From Holtermannia corniformis (Eukaryota; Basidiomycota; Tremellomycetes; Holtermanniales), in the NCBI GenBank assembly GCA_001599935.1, contig BCIJ01000006.1:405373-469372 (forward strand): a stretch of DNA of 64,000 bases, written 5' to 3'. The notes under the pieces are model-generated. The model had not been told where the DNA came from, did not search any database, and saw nothing but the letters and a program-made list of their open reading frames with translations. Positions within the stretch are counted from its first letter, which is position 1. Each line of letters begins with the position of its first letter. This document shows, in pieces, positions 47,781-59,293 of this stretch. The position numbers and the translations under genes are program-made.

Positions 47781-50700
47781 ATGCCTCGTCTCTGGGATGG
47801 CGTCGACTTTACAAGTCATGGCCAGCGGTCAGCACGGGCATCGAAAGAACAGGACAGCACTGACGCCGCCACAGAGTAGTCTCGTGGATTTCAGTCGGTA
47901 TTGTTGCATTCGCATTCGCGATCCACGTCGCAACGTACCTGTACAAACTCCTTCGACCATCTCGCATCGCACTCAACGACGCATCCGATACCGCTCAGAA
48001 TCCGCTCACAATAATCGAAAACGCCATCATTCGCTCCTCGCTCGCATCGTCTTTGATCCCGCTAGACGAGACCAAGCCACAGCGGCTGTCGATCAAGGCG
48101 CTCCATGAGCACGAGGCGAACAAGGTGATCGCCGAATTTACCGACGAGAGCGCCACAACATCTTCACTTGAGAAGGTCTGGTTCCACGCTGCTCTGCTTG
48201 GCGCGGCTGTACAGCTTGCGCTGTACATTGCTGGGTGGGCTCGTGGGATATACGATTTCAAGGCGGTCATCTTGCCGGTGCGTTGACGTCGAAAAGGGGA
48301 TCGACCTATCTGATCAGGATTAGGCCTACGCTACACTTCTCGCTGCCCATCCAGCACCTCCCCGGCCATCTCTGGCGACCATGCTGACGCTCTACCTCGC
48401 GATCCCGATCATCGCCCTGCGCAGTGCCGTGCTTGCACCGCACAGCTCGGTCCTGGCCATCCTCATCCCGGCCTACGCCATCCTCTACTGGCTCGTCATC
48501 GTCTCGCTCCCTTACCGTGATGCGCTGGATGGCCTTCTGAGTGGTGGCAAGGCTCGCCGTGGTGGATGGCCCATTCAATCAGGCCAAGGCGGACAAGCGC
48601 GCAACAAGGGCGAGCCAAGCTGTGCGTAGTCTCCCCCCATTCATCGCCATTCTCAACTGATACCAAACAATGCAGCCATGCTCTCCCGCGCCCTCTTCTC
48701 CTACCTGATCCCAATGGTCTTCAAGTACTACAAGACGCCGATCGAGGGCAGCGACGTGCCCGCGATCCGCGAAGACGACGGCGCAGCCGCCGCGCTTGGC
48801 GCCTGGCGCGTCGAACAAGCCGCATCGCCATCAAACCACAAGACGATGAAACAGCGCAACCTCGCGTTCCTCTTGCTCTGGTTCTTCCGCCGCGAGCTGG
48901 CAGCCCAAGCCGTCTATACGGTGCTTTACGTCGGTCTTGCGTACCTCCCACCCGTGGCCATGCAGTACCTCTTGCAGTTTATCGCGGCCAGGAAAGCCGA
49001 CCATGGCGAGGCGGATCGAACACCGACGCATATTGCGGTCATGTGGGTCGCTCTCATGGTATTGGGCCAAGTCGGCACTTCAATCGCAATGGGCCAAGCA
49101 TTGCTGATCGGCCGGAGGGTACGTTATGCTCTGCATCTCTGCGCGCTCTGATCGTGCACAGACTAGTACTAACAGCGACAGATCTGTCTTCGCACACGCT
49201 CAGTCATCATCGGCGAATGCATGACCAAAGCCCTACGCAAAGTCGACCGCGCAGGCTCAATCAAGTCCACGACCGAGGGCGCAGCGGCCGAGCCAGCATC
49301 CGAGGGCAAGATTGTCAATTTGGTCGCTGTTGACGCCTTCAACATTGCAGAGATTGGGTATGTCCCGAGTAACCCTCCCGATCCGAGCGACGACTGACGA
49401 GGGCGATAGCGCGTATCTATTCTTCATCTTGTCGATCCCTTTGGCCATCTTGCTGGACATCTACCTGCTTTGGCGCACGCTTGGTGGGTGCGGAGCTCAC
49501 TCTGAGAAGTTGTGTTGAACAAGCTTGTAGGACTTGCAGCTTTCGCGGGTGTATTGACACTTGTTCTGTTGACGCCACTCCAAGGCGTCATCGGCAAGCT
49601 ATACGCCAGCGCTCAAGCACGGGTAAGCTATCCGAAGACCCATTGGCGTCTAACGCCGCCCAGCTCCTCTCTGCCACCGACACCCGCCTCGAAACCGTCA
49701 CCGAAGTCATTTCGCAGATCCGGCTTCTGAAATACAATGCGTGGGAGAACAAGTTCTTTGCGCGCATGGTGGAATCACGCAAGAAGGAGCTCGCCGTCCT
49801 CCGGCAGCGGTTCGCCATGTCGATGCTACAGGGCGTGCTGATGTGGGGCACACCGCCGCTCGTGACGGCCGTGGCGTTTGCCGTGCATACGATCTGGCTC
49901 AAGAAGACACTGACGGCCGATGCGGCGTTTACCTCGTTGACGTTGTTCAACATGCTGCGTGACCCCTTGGCGTCGTTCGTTGAAGTCGGTCAGTCTATTG
50001 CTGTCACTCGACCGCACCTGTCGAGCTCACCGTCGCCACAGCGGTTCACTGCATCCAAAATTATGTCAGCTGTCAGCGTGTCGCCGCGTTTCTAGACGAA
50101 GAAGAGAGCAAGAAGAACGCGCAATACTCGGAACCAAGCAGGCCAGACGATCCAATCATCGGCTTCAAGGATGCGACGTTCTCGCACTTGTCAGAGCAAG
50201 ACGCTCTGGCGCTCTCGGCTCCGGTCACTGCGGCTCTCACTGCGTCTGCGGCTCCTGCTACGACCGGGGCGACTTCAGCTACTTTCAAGCTAGAGAACGT
50301 GACGCTGTCCTTCCCTGTTGGCGCTCTGTCTGTCGTTACTGGCGTGAGTTTGCCATGTCTGGCCTGCAGCGTGCAACTCACGTTGGATAGCCCGTCGGAA
50401 GTGGCAAGACGACGCTCATCATGTCGTTACTCGGCGAGACGACGATGCTCTCTGGTCAAGTCTTTATGCCTAATGACCGCGGGAACCGCGATTTGTGCAA
50501 GATCGACCCAGAAACGGGTCTGGCGGATACAATCGCATTCTGTGCCCAGGTCCATCTGATCATAGCGTGATTGACCCGAGCTGACGTAGCGGGCGCAGAC
50601 TCCCTGGCTCGTAGGGGCGACAATCAAGGAGAACATTGTGTTTGGAAGCGAGCTGTGAGTCATCTTGGCGTGTAATGCAGTAGACGACTTGACTGGCTTC

Positions 50701-53700
50701 GTAGCGATGACGTTCGATACCGTGCCGTTGTCTCGGCCTGTGCCCTCGAGCGTGATCTGGAGATCATGGAACTCGGCGACGAGACTGAAGTAGGCGAGAA
50801 GGGCACGACGTGTAAGTAGTCGTCACACCTCGGATCCAGCGCTGACGAGGCTGCAGGCTCTGGTGGACAAAAGTAGGTGCCTGAGCTGTGTCGAACATCT
50901 TGTTGATTGTCGCAGGGCGCGGATCGCGCTGGCTCGTGCGCTGTACTCGCCCGCCAAGACCCTGATTCTCGATGATGTGCTGTCTGCTGGTCAGTTTGCG
51001 AACACCTAAAAGACAATCTGATGCTCATCTGATGCAGTCGATGCTCAGACCGCCCGGCACCTCTATCGCAACTGGTGAGACCATCCTGCTGCTTGCTGCT
51101 CCTGCTCACTGACTCGAATCAGTCTTCGTGGATCGCTCGCCCGAGGCCGCACAATCATCCTGGTGACTCACGCTGTCAGCCTCGTCTTGTCTGGCGCCGC
51201 GTACGCTGTCGCCCTTGAATCAGGATCAGTAACAGCTAGCGGAAGCCCGGAAGAGCTCCGTGCCGCTGGTCATTTTGCCGAAGAGCCTCACCCGACCGAA
51301 GATGACTTGGACTTCGTGGCCAGTGGAGCACCGTCAAGCACTGCCACACTTGTTCACGAACCGGCTACGGTCGAAGAGCAGCTCGACGAAGGCGAGGCGG
51401 ACAAATTGGCCAAACAAGCCGAGGTCGACAAGGCAGCCAAGAAGCTCGTGCAGAAGGAAGCACAGGCTCAAGGACGCATCAGCATCAAGACCTACCTACT
51501 CTACTTTCAAGCGCTGGGCAACGGCTTCTTCTGGATCATCCTCGTCACCGTCTTCATCGGTTCGCAGGCGCTGCAGATTGGCAACAATGCTTGGCTCAAG
51601 GAGTGGGCGAACAATGCGGACAAGATTATGACTCAGGGCAGCGTCTGGGACACGCCGATCTACCAGCTTGTGACGGGGTCGCGCAAGGCAAGCGAATATC
51701 CCTCGGTGCACCACACCACAGAATACTACCTGTGGATATACTGTCTCATCACTGCTGCGGTACGTGGTGTGACGAGTGCGAGATAGACACTGATATATTA
51801 CAGTATCTTCTCGCTACCGCTGCGCGCATCATCGTGCTGTTCTTGGGCTCCCTGCACGCTAGCCAGCACCTGTATGAGACGGCTGTCAAGCGCGTACTAA
51901 ATGCTCGCATGAGGTCCGTGCAGATCACGCTTTCTGTGCTCGGCTGACAAACCTACCCAGATTCTTCGACTCGACCCCTTCGTAGGTGCAGCAGGGTGAG
52001 GTAGTCGCACTCACACTCGCAGCGGCCGCATCATGAATCGCCTCAGCTCCGACTTCCGGACCATCGACCAGGAAAGCGCCGAAAGTGGGTCCAGCACCGC
52101 GCAATCCTATACATCGCTGACCCTCCATACAGTTGTCATGTACTTTGCTTCATCCGTCCTTGCCTGCGCAGCTACTGTCGTTGTCGTCGCACTTGCTACT
52201 CCCGGTCAGTCGTCTCGTGGCAGCCCGGCCTTTCGCTGATATTAGCGAAAGTATTCCTGATCAGCGGTGTTGGCATCGTCGCTCTATACTGGGTGATTGG
52301 AGCCCTCTATGTCGCCATCAGTCGCGAGCTGAAGAGGATCGACGTAGGTCATCTAGTGTATCAGTCACTTGTAAACTGATTCACAAACAACAGAGCGTCA
52401 ACAAGTACGCCGACTCACAAGCCCAGGAGAGAGACTTACCGAGTTGCTCAGGTCCCCCATCATGAACTCGTTCGCCGAGATTCTGCAGGGTGTCACAACC
52501 ATCCGGTCATACGGTGACGCTGGTCGTTTCACGGGCAGCCTCCTTGTACAGCTCGACAACAGCAAGTAGGTCGTGGTGAATACATGCCACGTATCGCGAC
52601 TGACATGAACAGTCGCGCGTTCTGGTACTTGTGGCAGAGCAACCGGCTGCTGTCAATCTACTGCACCCTCGCCGGGTCCCTTGTGACAGTATTCGCCTGC
52701 GTGTTTGCAATTCTGGATCCTACACTCGATGCTGGCGCTGTCGGTCTGTCAATCTCGTACAGCTTGGCATTCAACGACTTTGTGCTCTGGATTGTGCGGC
52801 TATACGCCGCGTTGGAGATGAAGTGAGTCATTTGGTCATTTGGCCGCATCCGTCACCGAATGCTGACTGGATTGCAGCATGAACAGCGCAGAACGCATCT
52901 TCGAATGTAGGCTTCCAGCCACATCAGCTCACTTTACCAAGGACTGACTCGCGGCAGATGTCGACTTGGAAGTAGAGGAAGAAGAACACGAGAAGGGGTT
53001 CGAGCCGCCAGCATACTGGCCTACGCGTGATTCGACTGTCGAGGTTCGCGACCTGTCCTGCCGATACGCCGCCCAACTAGACCCCGTCTTGCGCGGCGTC
53101 AGCTTCGAGGTCGGGCCGCGCGAGAAGGTCGGCATCTGTGGCCGTACGGGCTCGGGCAAGTCTAGTGAGTGCTGCACATCGGTGACACTCAGTACGCTCA
53201 TAGAGCGTAGCCCTTGCCCTGTGCTTCTTCCGATTCTTGGAAGCCGATGGAGGATCCATCACCATTGATGGCTACGACATCTCCAAGCTGAGCTTGAAAA
53301 CTCTACGCTCTCGTCTCACCATCTTACCGCAAGGTACGTTGTGCGTCTCTGAGACTGTGGGCTGAGTTGACCGGGTACAGAGGCACAGCTTTTCACTGGC
53401 ACGATCCGCGAGAACCTCGACCCTTTCTCGGCATACGAGGATGCCGAACTATGGGCCGCGTTGATCAAGTGCGGCCTGGCGGGTCGTTCTACACCTGCTG
53501 CATCGCGCGTTGCCAGTGTTCAGGACCTACAAGCGCTGGGCAAGGAGGGCGAGGAGGGCGAGGACAAGCTGGTGCTGATTCGAAGCTTGGACGAAAAGGT
53601 CGCAGCGGGTGGAAAGAACTTTAGTACGTTTCCACTGACACGGGTCTGTAGACGCTGACTTTGTGATAGGCCAAGGCCAACGACAGCTGCTGGCCTTGGC

Positions 53701-54179
53701 CCGTGGGCTGTTGAAGCTCGCAAACTCGAGCTTTTTGATCATGGACGAAAGCACTGCGAACCTGGGTAAGTGCTTGCAACGTAGTCAATCAGCTGACTGG
53801 CTTAGATCACGCTACCGATATGGCTATACAAAAAGTGCTGCGGAGTGAGATGAAGGATGTGCAGATGCTCATTGTCGCCCACCGACTTGCGACTGTTGCG
53901 GGCCTGGACAAGTGCGTATACTCTGGTTGCATCCGGACGGCTGCTGATCCCACTCCAGAGTGCTCGTGCTCGACCACGGTCGCGTTGTCGAGTTTGACAC
54001 GCCGTGGAACCTACTGCAAAAAGAACAAGGCGTCTTCCGGGGGCTGTGCCGCCAAAGCGGCGAGGAGGCCACGTTGACCGAGGTCAGCTCATCCTTTGGG
54101 CGCTAGCCGGATTCCGCAACTCGCTGACAGTTTGCCGCAGATGGCAAAAGCAGTGCACGACAGCACGCACGGCGTGTAG
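47781..54179 (+). CDS. ABCC/MRP-type ABC transporter (full-length, N-terminal TM extension)
   Basis: A long multi-exon gene (about 25 short introns, roughly 1,700 residues). N-terminal membrane helices (WISVGIVAFAFAIHVATYLY; LALYIAGW; LYLAIPIIALR) precede TMD1 (FLLLWFFRRELAAQAVYTVL, ETVTEVISQIRLLKYNAWE). NBD1 follows with Walker A PVGSGKTT, a signature block spliced as CSGGQ, and Walker B LILDDVLSAVDAQ, with Asp in place of the catalytic Glu as usual in ABCC. TMD2 contains FFDSTPSGRIMNRLSSDFR and EILQGVTTIRSYG. NBD2 has Walker A GRTGSGKSS, signature FSQGQRQLLALARG, Walker B FLIMDEST and ANLDHATD. Asymmetric NBDs and the N-terminal extension fit the vacuolar or plasma-membrane MRP group (Ycf1, Ybt1, Vmr1). 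Start MPRLWDGVDF at 47781; stop TAG 54177-54179. Substrate unknown. Confidence 0.94.
50857..50872 (+). other. 16-nt microexon encoding the ABC signature motif
   Basis: GCTCTGGTGGACAAAA is bounded by a 45-nt intron (50812-50856, donor gtaagt) and a 43-nt intron (50873-50915, donor gtaggt). Joined to T on the left and G on the right it gives TGC TCT GGT GGA CAA AAG, that is C-S-G-G-Q-K, the NBD1 signature with Cys in place of the usual Leu. Confidence 0.8.
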
Positions 54180-54450
54180 CGCGAGTGGGAGCCGTGGGCG
54201 GACGGACAGAGAGATTCCTGGATAGATCTAGGCACATGCAAGCTTGCGCGGCACACGGTACACTGCTTGTTTGGTTCGTTCCGTCCCCCGCTCCTTGGCA
54301 AGGCGGCCTACGTGGTCGCAGTCGATCGACGGATTCGACTCAGACACGGACTCGCTCGCCGAAGGAGCCGCCGCCGCCGGTCGGCTAGGGCACAAACTCT
54401 GGAGCCCACGACTGCGACCACACGGTTTCACGTCACGGTGCACAGTAGCA
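54180..54450. other. Gap between ABC transporter and Zn2Cys6 regulator
   Basis: This 271-bp gap separates two rightward genes. The frame of the downstream gene is open back to about 54244, so a longer N-terminus is possible; otherwise nothing is recognised. Confidence 0.4.
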
Positions 54451-57400
54451 ATGTCAGAATCGTCGGACCAGCACGAAGGCGGCGCTCGGTCCAAGAAGAG
54501 GCCTAGGAGAAGGAGCTGTGACGTCTGTCGGTCGTGAGTGGCCAACCGCGCGGCCTGGGCAAGCTGGCTGACATGTACAGGAAAAAGGTTGATTCGGGTG
54601 GGACCTACGGAGAGACGAAACTAACGCGTTTCGCCTGACAGATACGCTGCGACGGACCAGAACGACGGGCACATGAGAGTCAGTGTACGCGAGGGCTGCT
54701 TGGCCGAGCTGACACTTTGAGTAGAATGCACAAATTGTCTCGAGTCGGGAGCAGCGTGCACCTATGTCGAGTCTGCCAAGCGGCGCGGACCTCCCAAAGG
54801 GTAAGTATCAGCGTGTACATGATCCCATACTGACTGCATAGCTATGTCGAACAACTCGAGCTGCGCATGGCAAGAGTCGAGGCTGCTTTGACCCGGGTTT
54901 GTCCGCAACCTCGGTCACCGAGGTCAAGCTCACGTCGCACAGCTCCACCCCGACGTTGACTTTCTTGGGACTGTCGGTCCGGCTCTCGACAAGACGACGT
55001 TTGATCTGCACACGCATCTCGCAGCTCTGCAACAATTGCATATCCCACCACTACCCGCCCTCAACCTGCCCCAAATCCCGAGCCACAGCGCCAAAGCCCC
55101 ACCGACACCTGGATCAACCGGTGCATCTCCTGGCGTCTCCGTCTCGACACCTGCGTCTGGCTCGAGTCGGCTGATTCCTTATGCTGTCGGTGCAACAGAT
55201 TGGACGGCCCGAGAGGCCCAGCCATACAAGCGGCACGTATCAAGCAGGACACCTCACTGCTGGCAAGACTCGGACGAGGAGACGAGCGACGGTGCGAACG
55301 AGCAAGCGCGCATGGTGGAAGAGTTTCAAAAACTGCACGCGTCCGAGGAGCACGAAGAGCACTATCGGTTCCATGGCAAGAGTTCGGGCGTACAGCTCGT
55401 GCATGCTGTCATGGACCTTCGAAAACATGCCGCGGGTAGCAACAACGATAGCTTCTTGCAAAGCTTGGTCGAGGGTCGACGCCGGCAGTTCTGGACGATC
55501 CCGACTTGGGAAGTCACCATCGCCAACGAGGCGGTCATCCCGCCAGACTTTTCCATTTGGCCAGAGCCCGAACTCGCACAGGCTCTGATCGACGCCTACT
55601 TTCGCCACTGCAACATGGAGTATCCTTTGCTCAACCGGATCCTGTTCCAGAGGCACTATGACGAAGGCGTTTGGCGCAACCACTGGGACTTTACCAAGGT
55701 TGTGCTCATGGTCTTTGCGAATGGCGCCAAATACGTTGATGATGAGCGCGTCTATTACCAGCCGCCATCCGCGGGCAAGCATGATGAAGCGGTCGACGGG
55801 ACGGCCAAGCACTCGGCAGGGTGGGGCTACCTGCGCGCAGTCATCAAGATGGGCAGGAGTTGGCTCGCCAAACCCGGCCTCTGCGACTTGCAGGTCAACA
55901 TTGTAAGTGCCTGCAAGATCACCATAGTCAATCTGATGGCCTCGCAGCTATTCGGTGTCTTCATGCAAGGCTCGGCGATTCCGCACCTTAGCTGGCTGGT
56001 AGTTGGCATGGGGCTTCGGCTCGCGCAAGTGAGCAACCGACCCTACCCGTGAGCACTGCCGCTGATATGGATCCGGCAGGATATGGGCGTTCACCTGCGC
56101 TCCGGCGTCAGTCACATGCCACCTGCCGACCGGACACTCTTCTCGAGAGCATTCTGGTGTTTGTACCATATGGACCGCATCACGGCCGCCCTCATCGGCA
56201 GAGCTGTCTCGATTCAAGACTCCGAGTACGTGCAGGGACAGCCGGTCCGAGGTTTATCTGACTCGCATTCAGCTTTGACATCGACTTCCCGCTTGCCATC
56301 GACGACGAGTACTGGGACACAGGCGATCCAGAAACATCATATATGCAGCCACCAGACAAGCCTGCCAAGGTGCAGAGTTTCATCTGCACCCTACGACTCG
56401 ACCATATCATTGAATGTGCGCTGAAGACGGTGGTGAGTTGCCTGTTGACATCCGTTGCGTCGGCTGAACGCATGACAGTACGCAGTCAGTAAGACGCCAT
56501 CTACGGCGCACACGCAGGATCCAGAAACGCAAAAGGCAATCGTGGTCGAGCTCGACAGTGCCTTGAATGCGTGGGCCGATGCCGTGCCAGATTCGTTGCG
56601 GTGGGATCCTGCGCGGGCCGACGTTGATTTGTTTGAGCGGTCTGCAATCCTCTACGCGCAATACTACTTCTGTCAGGTCAGTTGACGATCAGCGTTTCCG
56701 AGTATGAGCTGAGCTGGCCTGAGATCCTCGTCCATCGACCATTCATTCCTACGCTACGCCGGCCGGGCACGTCGGGCTTTCCGAGCCTCGCGATCTGCTC
56801 TAGTGCCTCGCGGTCCATCGCGAATATCGTGGACAGCGTTCTCAAGCGTGGCAGACAACGCAACTTGCCGGGTCGCTGCGTACCACCCGCTCTGCTTCCG
56901 GCTGCTTTCACAGCCGCCGTTGTTCTGTTGCTCGGTGTCTGGGGCGGCCGGAAGCCGGGCCCGTCGACAGAGTCTGAAAAGGCTATGCAGGACATCAAGA
57001 AGTGCCTGAATGGCATGAAGGACATGGAGCAGACGTGGCGCCAGGCAGGCAAGCTACAGTACGTCGGGCGGATCCCACCCCTTGACTGGGCTGACAATCT
57101 TCTCAGTGACCTTTTGACTGCACTCGCGAGTGCCCAGGACATGCCTGTTGCGACTCCGCCATCTGCTGCTTCTCAGACCACGTTGAAGCGCAGCAGAGGG
57201 CCATCAGACTCGTACGCAAGCACGTCTTCAGGTGACGCTTCACGTCATGCCTCTGTCGACACCTTTGGTCCGCCATCGACACATGCGGCAAGGTCGCAGT
57301 CAAATGGGCGATCACCCCTGGAAGGCTCTGCCGAGTCATCGAACCTGCAAGCAACAGGACCTCCTCTGAACCCGCAGCAATTCAGCCACGCTCCAGTCTT

Positions 57401-57894
57401 TTCGACTCTGACATCACCCACGTACCCATTCACCTTTTCGCCGCCGTCCAACGTTCGCTCCGAGAACAACCAAGGCGGACTTGTACCGGGAGCTATGAAC
57501 CCTCCCAATGACTTCAACTTTGACTCCCCTTTCGTGACCGGACTGTTCGGCGCGCTAGGAACGCCGAATCCCGATCCGATGAGTCAGACATTCTTCGACA
57601 CGGATCCCTCGGCCATGCTGTTGCACGGATATGGCGGTGCCGATCTCACTGCGTTTGATATGTTACCGCAGAACATGTCGCCGCGACAGAGTGTAGGAGG
57701 GTTCGCGTGGTCGGGCGGGTACGATGGCGATCCCAACTCGCAGCAAGGGCTCAGCCAGACGCTCGGTGGTTGGTCGGCATATGGCTTGACAGAGACAGGG
57801 TACGTGTACCACTGTGTGACTGAACGTGCTGACCGAGCGCAGTACTCCGGTCAACCAATGGCCATATAACACTGGACAGGGGAACGCCGGATGA
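54451..57894 (+). CDS. Zn2Cys6 transcription factor with fungal_trans domain
   Basis: The start MSESSDQHEG (ATG 54451) leads into a basic patch (KKRPRRRSC) and a binuclear zinc cluster assembled from four exons: CDVC, RSKKIRC, then CTNC and ESGAAC (spacing C2C6C10C2C6C). The linker RRGPPKG and a coiled coil (YVEQLELRMARVEAALTR) follow, as is typical of dimeric factors. The middle region is the fungal_trans domain (LAQALIDAYFRHCNMEYPLL, LVVGMGLRLAQDMGVH, LYHMDRITAALIGR). A Ser/Pro/Asn-rich activation-type tail ends TPVNQWPYNTGQGNAG with TGA at 57892-57894. One exon in the zinc cluster is 7 nt (54581-54587). Target genes are unknown; the tandem neighbour upstream is an ABC transporter, and drug-response control is a guess from proximity. 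Confidence 0.92.
54581..54587 (+). other. 7-nt microexon in the zinc cluster
   Basis: GAAAAAG lies between introns 54534-54580 (47 nt, gtgagt ... tacag, gctgac branch site) and 54588-54641 (54 nt, gttgat ... gacag). Joining TC+G AAA AAG+ATA CGC yields S-K-K-I-R between the second and third zinc ligands. Skipping it shifts the frame inside the DNA-binding domain. Confidence 0.85.
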
Positions 57895-57955
57895 TGTACA
57901 GGCACTCGTATGCATTTCGTGTGATAGATCGTAAAGTACAAGACTGTTGTCCTCG

Positions 57956-58962
57956 TCAGACGAGCAAGACAAAGACGGCAAGCTTGACGGCAATCGTCAA
58001 GAGGATGACAGGCCCTGTGCCGCGGTACTTGTGCAGCGCAGCCCCTATGAATGCGCCAGAGATGATGCTGGAGATGTAAAAGACCCTGCGGTTGCGTTCG
58101 CGACATTGCGAATCCTTCCAGGATCGAAACAGATTCTTGTCCGTCATCAGGTCGGCCAGAGGCGACGTGAGCATAGCCGTTGGAATCGAGTTGACGCCGG
58201 ATGTGCGAGCCTGCGGGCTGTGAGTGGCGATCGCGAGCAGACCGTTGCACTGACCATGGCCACTTGAGCGCCAGAGCTGGTTGCAAACAGCATGATGATC
58301 ACCCAGTCGTGTGCGCCACCGATCCCGGTGACTCCGGGGTTGCAGTACACTAGGATGGCAGAGATTGCTAGCAGTACAGTTTGCACGAGATGCGAGAAGA
58401 GCAGCCATGCTCGACAGCGTATACCTGCGCCTGAATCAGTTTCGGTGCGAACGGCAGTGAGTCACCCACCGACAACATGACCTAGCTGCCCGAACGCAAA
58501 GGCAAAGAGCACAAAGCTACCCAAGCTGACGCTGGTCTGGATGATTTCGATACGATACGTGCCCACTGCCGCGAGAGTGAGCAAGAGGGTGTTACTGTGA
58601 CATCATCAGCACTTGATACATCCGCAACCGGCGTACCGACCCAGTCTGGTTGCTCGCAAACGTCTGAAAGTCGGCATACGTCGTTGCGTCAAGTACACTG
58701 TGTGCGTGTTCAGCACAAACGTGCTCATGCTGACAAGGACTCACCCAGTCGCAAAGGCTTGGATCAGCAACGGCCCAACGAGCTGCTCTGGCTTCAACTC
58801 TTGCTGCAGATAAGACTGCCATCCCTTGGGGAGCTGATCCTCGTTCTCATCCCTATAGTCACCGTGTTCCACGTCTACGCACGTTGCCGTGGACTGCAAT
58901 GTGAGGGCCTGACTGAGCTCGCATGCTGATGTTTGAGCGGCTTTGGAGGGTTGTGTCGCCAT
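57956..58962 (-). CDS. DUF1275 (YoaK-like) membrane protein
   Basis: Start MATQPSKAAQTS (ATG 58960-58962) and stop TGA at 57956-57958, with about four introns. After a polar N-terminus comes the family hallmark in the first membrane hairpin, VLDATTYADFQTFASNQTGN, followed by TLLLTLAAVG, GSFVLFAFAFGQLGHVVG, TVLLAISAILVYCNPG and WVIIMLFATSSGAQVAMART. NSIPTAMLTSPLADLM and two final hydrophobic segments (SSIISGAFIGAALHKYR, VILLTIAVKLAVFVLLV) complete it. About six membrane spans are expected. The family is widespread in bacteria and fungi, but its transported molecule is not established. It converges on the Zn2Cys6 gene with a 61-bp gap. Confidence 0.9.
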
Positions 58963-59293
58963 ACTGCAGGGGATCGTATTGCTTGAGACTCTTGCACGGC
59001 ATGCGCTGTCCGCTTTATCTGCCAACAGCTATCGTTCGGCATGATGATCCTGCACGGTCACTTGGAGCTTAGGTTGGAGTCCATTCCAAATGGCCACCCA
59101 GCTTTCTGGAATTGTTTGGTCCCGCGATCGTCGGCTGACCCTGCCTCAGTCTACCTGTCTATCGTTGATGCATTTTAGATGGGATATGTACTCGGGGTTG
59201 ACCAGCAACGGCGTGATGGGGCGTGGGGTCATGAGGGGGACAATAAAGCCGTGACGGGGAAGCGGACCATGCAAGAAAGGGGCTTATCGTCGG
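58963..59293. other. Gap upstream of the DUF1275 gene
   Basis: This 331-bp gap holds the promoter of the leftward DUF1275 gene and the 3' end of the MscS gene. No additional feature is seen. Confidence 0.45.
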
